Source of the DNA: Phycisphaerales bacterium
Lineage (GTDB): Bacteria > Planctomycetota > Phycisphaerae > Phycisphaerales > SM1A02
Length of the DNA stretch: 56,191 bases
NCBI GenBank assembly: GCA_014238965.1
Contig: JABAAC010000200.1
Location: forward strand, 1-56,191
Reading direction: 5' to 3'
The first letter of the stretch is position 1. Every line of letters begins with the position of its first letter. A program made the translations under genes and the position numbers. The notes under the pieces were generated by a model. That model was not told the DNA's origin. It searched no databases and saw nothing but the letters and a program-made list of their open reading frames with translations. This document shows, piece after piece, positions 51,443-56,191 of this stretch.

Positions 51443-52669
51443 ATGGCTTCAAAGAGCGTGCATCCCGTCTGGATGACTGCGATCGGTACAGCTGCAATGC
51501 TGCTTGCCGGTTGTTCCAGTGTTGATCGCCCCGCCCCAGCTCCAGCTGCATTGGGTGGACCACCAAGCGCAACGCTCGATCCGTTGGCCCAGCGAGCTGA
51601 TGATCTTGAAAAACAGATGACGATCGGTCCCGTTGCCGCCAGAAGCCTCGGCTTGCATCCCACGTGGAGCGTGTCGTTTGCCGCCGATGCTGGTGTTAAG
51701 CGGATCTGGTCAACTGAGGGCGGCGTGTTTGTACTCGATGGCCGCAACGAGCTGTCGCTGCTGGCCACCGACACCGGGCTGCGCAAATGGCGGGCCTTCG
51801 TTGCTGATCCAGGTCATCGCGTACTGGACCTACACATTGTTCCCGACACGGGCCTGCTCATCATCCTTCGATCAGACGCCATTGTCACCGTCGACCTTAC
51901 CACGGGATTCCAAAAGGGGCCTCTCGGTGGCGCGGTAAGCCCCTTCCAACGATTGCAGTGGCTGGGCCGCACAGGCGGCGTACTTGACGGCAGCGAGTTT
52001 ATTTATGGCGGCCTCGGGGGCGAAGTCGTCTGGCAATCGTGGCAGCGAGGGTTTTCCACGCAAGCCCATCGAGTTGGCCGCCGCATCTCCATAGCCCCGG
52101 TGAAAACTGGAAACACCATTATTGCCGCATCGATGGCCGGCCATGTGTCCGCACTCGATGCTGGCACCGGCGCCTTGCTGTGGTCTACAAAGTTGCTCGA
52201 TAGCCTTGGTGCACCACCCGTGTGCAGCGACGACTACGTCTATGTCAGTGGCTTGGACCAACACCTACGATGCCTCACTATCGGCAACAATGGTCGGCCC
52301 CTGTGGACCGCTCTGCTCAAGGCACCGCTTGAGACATCGGTGACACTCATCGGCGAGGTGGTCTATCAACAAGTGCCCGGAACAGGCCTCACTGCATGGG
52401 ACGCAACCCCCCAAAACACGCCCGATGGCGTACAGCGATGGATAGCCGCAGATGTCACAGGCAGCGTGCTGTCCACCTACGGCAATAGATTGCTGACGTG
52501 GCAACCTGAAAATGGTGCCCTCGCGACGATTTCCCCTACCAGTGGCTCCATCGACGTAATGCTCGACCTCCCCTTGGGCACACGAGTCCAAACCACGGCG
52601 ATTGACCGAGGCCGCGTTTTCGTGATCACACCAAACGGCCGCATCGAGTCGCTCATCCCCGCGGGCTGA
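51443..52669 (+). CDS. PQQ-type beta-propeller lipoprotein
   Basis: This 408-residue protein has a signal ending in the lipobox AMLLAGC, followed by PQQ-enzyme-like repeats (LLATDTGLRKWRAF, SALDAGTGALLWSTKLL, YVSGLDQHLRCL). The repeats form a beta-propeller like that of BamB, but the Trp-docking repeats are weakly conserved and no quinoprotein catalytic residues are seen. It should be lipid-anchored in the periplasm. ATG 51443 begins the lipoprotein signal; an upstream frame overlaps ribE. It may be transcribed together with purH. Confidence 0.85.
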   Translation: MASKSVHPVWMTAIGTAAMLLAGCSSVDRPAPAPAALGGPPSATLDPLAQRADDLEKQMTIGPVAARSLGLHPTWSVSFAADAGVKRIWSTEGGVFVLDGRNELSLLATDTGLRKWRAFVADPGHRVLDLHIVPDTGLLIILRSDAIVTVDLTTGFQKGPLGGAVSPFQRLQWLGRTGGVLDGSEFIYGGLGGEVVWQSWQRGFSTQAHRVGRRISIAPVKTGNTIIAASMAGHVSALDAGTGALLWSTKLLDSLGAPPVCSDDYVYVSGLDQHLRCLTIGNNGRPLWTALLKAPLETSVTLIGEVVYQQVPGTGLTAWDATPQNTPDGVQRWIAADVTGSVLSTYGNRLLTWQPENGALATISPTSGSIDVMLDLPLGTRVQTTAIDRGRVFVITPNGRIESLIPAG

Positions 52670-52689
52670 GCCCTAACGCGGAAACTACA

Positions 52690-52709
52690 GACGATGCGTC
52701 TGCATCGTC
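52690..52709 (+). promoter_or_regulatory. Perfect 8-bp stem-loop before purH
   Basis: GACGATGC and its complement GCATCGTC enclose a GTCT loop, 44 nt before the purH ATG and 20 nt after the previous stop. There is no T tract. It could be a weak terminator or a purH leader element. Confidence 0.45.
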
Positions 52710-52753
52710 AGGGGGAACCCACCGCCACCCCTGTGGAGACCCAACGAGTACAT

Positions 52754-54352
52754 ATGTCAGATCGTGTTCACATTCAGCGTGCCTTGCTTTCTGTCAGCGA
52801 CAAGACAGATCTTGTCCCATTTGCCAGAGCGCTCAGCGGGCATGGTGTGGAGCTCATTTCCACAGGGGGCACTGCCAAAGCGCTTGCTGAAGCTGGACTC
52901 GATGTCATAACGGTAGATGAATTGACCGGCTTTCCCGAAATGATGGATGGCCGAATCAAGACGCTCCACCCACGTATCCATGGCGGCCTCCTTGCTCGCC
53001 GTGACGTTGACGACCATGTTGAAGCAATGAACACCCATGGCATCAAGCCCATCGACCTTGTATGCATCAACCTGTATCCATTTGAGCGCACCATCGCGAC
53101 ACCAGGCGTCCGCGAAGATGACGCAATTGAACAAATCGACATTGGTGGTCCCGCAGCACTTCGCAGCGCAAGCAAAAACCACGCATTCGTCACGGTCGTC
53201 ACGGGCATCGGCCAATACGATCAAGTGATTTCGGAGCTCAACGCCAATGATGGCTGCACAACATTGGCCCTACGACGATCGCTCGCTACGGCTGCCTTTG
53301 CAAGGACGGCTCGGTACGACGCGGCGATTGCATCGTGGATGGAGGCTTCCAGCGACGCCTTTCCAGCATGGCTCCACCTGATCGCTGGACGTGAACGATT
53401 GCTTCGATACGGCGAAAATCCACATCAGCAAGCGGCGCTCTATGCCATTCCCGACTCTGGTGATGCAAGCCTAGCCTCAGCAAGCACGATTGATGGCAAG
53501 CCGCTTTCATACAACAACTACAACGATGCGGCGGGTGGCTTGCGATGCTGCCGTGATCTAGCCCATGCGACCGAGGATCAACCCGACGGCAATACCGTTT
53601 GCGTGGTGGTGAAGCACGCAAGCCCCTGCGGTTTGGCGGCACGCAATAACGCAATCGACGCCTTCAAGGCTGCTTGGGCGGGCGATCCCCTTGCGGCATT
53701 CGGTGGCATCGTGACACTGAATCAACCCGTTACCAACGAACTTGCCCAAGTCATCGTCGAAGGCGATCGATTCATTGAGGTGCTGCTCGCTCCGGCATTC
53801 GATCAAGATGCCATCGACACCTTGCAGAATCGATGGAAGAACCTCCGACTTGTCGCGGTTCCAGACATCATGCATCGTCCACGCAACAGCCAGACGATTC
53901 GCAGCATTCCCGGCGGGCTACTGCTGCAAGACCATGACAATCAGATTGCCGATGACCAACACTGGGACGTTGTAGTGGGCGAGGGGCTAGACGACGCCGC
54001 GATTGCCAATGCCCGCTGCGCCTGGACGGCAGCCAAACACCTTCCCAGCAATGCAGTTGCCATAGCATGCGATGGCCGGCTTGCAGGCGTTGGTGGCGGA
54101 CAGGTTGATCGGGTGAGCGCCGCGAGCATAGCCGTGGCAAAGGCCACAGAAGCGCTGGCCAATTGTTCCACGGCGGTTGCTGCTTCGGATGCCTTCTTCC
54201 CATTCAGCGATGGTCCAGCATTGCTGCTCGATGCGGGCGTCACCTGTCTGTTGCATCCGGGCGGATCAAAACGCGACGAAGACACATTTGAGTTGTGCCG
54301 GCAGCACGGCGCAACATGCGTGCTCACGGGCACCCGTGCGTTTCGACACTAG
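52754..54352 (+). CDS. purH: Bifunctional AICAR transformylase / IMP cyclohydrolase
   Basis: This 532-residue enzyme carries out the last two steps to IMP. The N-terminal cyclohydrolase (MGS-like) domain has STGGTAKAL, FPEMMDGRIKTLHP and IDIGGPAALRSASKN. The transformylase domain has RYGENPHQQAALY, KHASPCGLA and a C-terminal GVGGGQVDRV. ATG 52754 gives the usual start (MSDRVHIQRALLSVSDKT); no good SD is seen. A perfect stem-loop precedes it. Confidence 0.96.
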   Translation: MSDRVHIQRALLSVSDKTDLVPFARALSGHGVELISTGGTAKALAEAGLDVITVDELTGFPEMMDGRIKTLHPRIHGGLLARRDVDDHVEAMNTHGIKPIDLVCINLYPFERTIATPGVREDDAIEQIDIGGPAALRSASKNHAFVTVVTGIGQYDQVISELNANDGCTTLALRRSLATAAFARTARYDAAIASWMEASSDAFPAWLHLIAGRERLLRYGENPHQQAALYAIPDSGDASLASASTIDGKPLSYNNYNDAAGGLRCCRDLAHATEDQPDGNTVCVVVKHASPCGLAARNNAIDAFKAAWAGDPLAAFGGIVTLNQPVTNELAQVIVEGDRFIEVLLAPAFDQDAIDTLQNRWKNLRLVAVPDIMHRPRNSQTIRSIPGGLLLQDHDNQIADDQHWDVVVGEGLDDAAIANARCAWTAAKHLPSNAVAIACDGRLAGVGGGQVDRVSAASIAVAKATEALANCSTAVAASDAFFPFSDGPALLLDAGVTCLLHPGGSKRDEDTFELCRQHGATCVLTGTRAFRH

Positions 54353-54423
54353 CGATATAAGAACCAACAATTGACGCGGGCCTATGCATGCTTGTCTACC
54401 CACGAAGGGTCGACGCTTGCACT

Positions 54424-54993
54424 CTACGTCGCGCCGATGGTGACGTCGATAGGCTGATCCGCGGGCTGATGTGTCGGATCCAAGGCAACCTGCAGTGGCA
54501 ATCGTTTGCCATCACCGCCATACGGAATGTTTTCCTGATCGATGATGCGCTGAATCGCCATGATACCTTCAATGAGCATCTCTGGCCGCGGCGGACACCC
54601 CGGCACATAGACGTCTACAGGAAGATACTGATCTACACCTTGGACGACAGCGTAGGTATCAAAGACGCCACCTGTGCTTGCGCAGGCACCCATTGAAATG
54701 ACCCACTTAGGCTCACACATCTGTTTATAAATGCGCTGCAGCACCGGCAACATCTTTACAGACACGCGCCCGGCCACGATCAGCAAGTCGGCCTGCCTCG
54801 GGCTGAATCTGAAGACTTCCGCGCCGAATCGTGCCAAATCAAATCGACTCGAAGCCGTTGCCATAAGCTCAATGCCGCAGCATGCTGTGGCAAAGGGCAT
54901 GGGCCATACCGCTGAGCGGCGTGCCCAATTGATGACGCGATTAAGTGACGTTGTCAGAAATCCGTCAACAGGAATGGAAGCTTCAATACCCAT
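54424..54993 (-). CDS. nuoB: NADH-quinone oxidoreductase subunit B
   Basis: This 189-residue protein carries the N2 iron-sulfur cluster of complex I. The cluster ligands are visible: the vicinal CC in ATACCGIEL, Cys in GACAS and Cys in [12 protein letters not shown] 54993 gives the usual length; TACACT lies 8 nt before it. No nuoA, nuoC or nuoD is adjacent: upstream is a divergent gene and downstream the convergent purH. It is therefore an orphan copy or part of a dispersed complex I. Confidence 0.94.
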   Translation of the reverse strand: MGIEASIPVDGFLTTSLNRVINWARRSAVWPMPFATACCGIELMATASSRFDLARFGAEVFRFSPRQADLLIVAGRVSVKMLPVLQRIYKQMCEPKWVISMGACASTGGVFDTYAVVQGVDQYLPVDVYVPGCPPRPEMLIEGIMAIQRIIDQENIPYGGDGKRLPLQVALDPTHQPADQPIDVTIGAT

Positions 54994-55007
54994 CAACCCA
55001 CAGTGTA
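54994..55007 (-). promoter_or_regulatory. Leaderless-type -10 for nuoB
   Basis: TACACT (55007-55002 on the minus strand) ends 8 nt before ATG 54993, and no SD is present. Confidence 0.45.
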
Positions 55008-55055
55008 CACCCCTTACCACTGGCAGAGGACCCAGCAATCGCGGATGATGAGTCC

Positions 55056-56054
55056 ATGCACTTGGCATTACTTGGATCCCTTGCCCTCGCATTGACTGCC
55101 ACGCCGACATTGGACGAGCTCAAGGCGTCGATGCCCAACCTTCGAACGTGGCGGCAAACCGGCTGGACGATTCTGTCGGACGCGCCTAGGAGGTCTGTCC
55201 AACAGGTTCAGCGCACGCTGGAACGTACACGTCAGGAGTGGGACCGATTCCTTCGGCTCATGGAACGCCCTCGAGATGCCCAGCAAGCGGAACGCCTATG
55301 CATCGTCTTTGCCAAGGCGGAGGAATTTGAGCACTTTGCTGCTACCTACGACAACCTTTCAATATCGGCCGAGCAGGTGCCTGGCTATTTTAGCCCTCAA
55401 CATCGCTGGATCATTTTTCTCGATCCTGGTGACCACGCTGACCTTGACGATGCATGGAATCGAATTGACCAAGCCCAGCAAAGGGTTGATGACGCCGCAC
55501 AACGCGGCGAGAGCGTCGATGAGGCACAACGCCAATTGGAACTCGCCCGCGATGAGCTTGCTTCAAGCGAAGTCATTCGTCGCATGGCATTGACCTCGCA
55601 TGAAACCATCCACCAATTGGTGCATGAAACGCCTGCCTTCCCATACCACGCCGCCTGGCCCCAATGGCTGCATGAGGGCCTGTCTACAGCCTTCGAAACC
55701 GCTGATCGGCGTCGCCCCTTTGGGCCAGACCGTGACTTTGCACAGCGACGCAGAGCCTTTCTGGAGCGGCTTGATGCTGGAACTGCTTGGACCATTGGCC
55801 AATTGCTAGCACAATCAGAATTGAATCACGATGACGAACATCAAGTGAATGCGGCCTATGTCGACGGGTGTGCGCTTGTCTCGTGGCTCTCACGATCACG
55901 TCGGTCGACATTCGCCCTGTTTCTAGACTCCTTGGGCCGCCCAGATGAGGCCACTGGGGACAGACCGGACATCAATGCAGTGTTCAAGACGCACCTTGGC
56001 GATCCTGAAGCACTCACGCGAAGTTGGTGGGCTGACGAACGTCGGCGTCGCTAG
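55056..56054 (+). CDS. Exported DUF1570-like protein with HExxH motif
   Basis: This 332-residue protein has an N-terminal hydrophobic stretch ([17 protein letters not shown]), a coiled helical region (about 40-180) and a metalloprotease-like part with HETIH in [12 protein letters not shown], followed by [14 protein letters not shown]. HExxH with a downstream HEG..T.FE matches gluzincin/peptidase-MA-type folds as in planctomycete DUF1570 proteins. It should bind zinc; the substrate is unknown. No SD or -10 is obvious at ATG 55056. Its stop overlaps the convergent gene by 2 bp. Confidence 0.82.
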   Translation: MHLALLGSLALALTATPTLDELKASMPNLRTWRQTGWTILSDAPRRSVQQVQRTLERTRQEWDRFLRLMERPRDAQQAERLCIVFAKAEEFEHFAATYDNLSISAEQVPGYFSPQHRWIIFLDPGDHADLDDAWNRIDQAQQRVDDAAQRGESVDEAQRQLELARDELASSEVIRRMALTSHETIHQLVHETPAFPYHAAWPQWLHEGLSTAFETADRRRPFGPDRDFAQRRRAFLERLDAGTAWTIGQLLAQSELNHDDEHQVNAAYVDGCALVSWLSRSRRSTFALFLDSLGRPDEATGDRPDINAVFKTHLGDPEALTRSWWADERRRR

Positions 56055-56191
56055 TGTTGGAGTGTGGCAACCGCCGCTTTCCAACGCTTGCGGCCACGCT
56101 CAATGAGCACTGCCAGTTCCAAGCCGTAAAGCAGGCACAGCCACATGACGTAGATCCAAACCATGACCAGCGGCACAAGCCCAAGCGCGCC
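56051..56191 (-). CDS. YihY/BrkB-type membrane protein, 3' end only
   Basis: On the minus strand an open frame runs from the window edge to TAG at 56053-56051, giving 46 residues. They begin with a membrane helix (LVPLVMVWIYVMWLCLLYGLEL) and end with a basic tail ([16 protein letters not shown]). The pattern PL...WIY..WL..LYG.EL is that of the last helix of YihY/BrkB (UPF0761) inner-membrane proteins. Most of the gene lies outside the window, so the call is tentative. Confidence 0.7.
   Translation of the reverse strand, partial: GALGLVPLVMVWIYVMWLCLLYGLELAVLIERGRKRWKAAVATLQH

Noticed and set aside
51443-52669. Naming the propeller lipoprotein BamB
   Set aside because: The PQQ-like repeats are present but weak, and no other bam gene is near; the general name is safer.

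Overview
The window reads as a gene-dense chromosome segment of a planctomycete, most likely class Phycisphaerae. The signs are: secreted proteins that combine dockerin-like EF-hand repeats with Cys-rich 'GACC...G.C' repeats; many FG-GAP/ASPIC-UnbV (CRTAC1-like) proteins; KDO synthesis (kdsA) beside the arginine kinase pair mcsA/mcsB; and housekeeping genes scattered singly rather than held in large conserved operons. This placement rests on protein style only; there is no rRNA in the window. No tRNA, CRISPR array, transposase or phage gene was seen, and no stretch above about 300 bp lacks a gene (the longest gap is about 270 bp, at 1495-1763).

Layout. 1-4040: two paralogous secreted dockerin/Cys-rich proteins, the first cut by the window edge. 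4022-15336: a divergent cluster made of three FG-GAP/ASPIC-UnbV proteins, a membrane-anchored five-haem cytochrome c with TPRs, and a TPR lipoprotein. 15559-17011: a small protein, an orphan receiver-domain protein and an unknown gene. 17001-23042 (minus): a seven-gene operon, every junction overlapping by 1 or 4 nt, encoding a TonB-like protein whose C-terminal domain is VWA, then an exported protein, ExbB, two ExbD, an exported helical solenoid protein and a single-pass membrane protein. 23119-24436: pyrH-frr. 24459-28766 (minus): SRP RNA, dnaX, ybaB, recR, rpoN. 28811-33285: yacL-like PIN/TRAM gene, guaA (minus), then an RsbW-like kinase, STAS protein and MlaE permease. 33339-38349: a secreted protein and a trypsin-like protease (minus), and an FG-GAP protein. 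38409-44366: citrate synthase, rhomboid-TPR, trpF, moaC, YtcJ-type amidohydrolase, lipoprotein. 44378-48829: a small unknown protein, pabA/trpG, DUF1444, then kdsA-mcsA-mcsB. 48870-56191: pterin carbinolamine dehydratase, gluQ, DUF192, ribE, a PQQ-propeller lipoprotein, purH, an orphan nuoB, a HExxH protease-like protein and the tail of a YihY/BrkB-type membrane protein.

Gene starts show two modes. Genes inside operons, or behind a leader, usually carry a Shine-Dalgarno (SD) sequence. At least thirteen first genes of transcription units have none, but have a TAnnnT hexamer exactly 6-8 nt before the start codon, which suggests leaderless transcription. The most notable systems are the TonB-VWA/ExbBD operon, the ASPIC/UnbV-cytochrome cluster, a dnaX gene with an A10 slippage site and no zinc cysteines, and the RsbW-STAS-MlaE unit.
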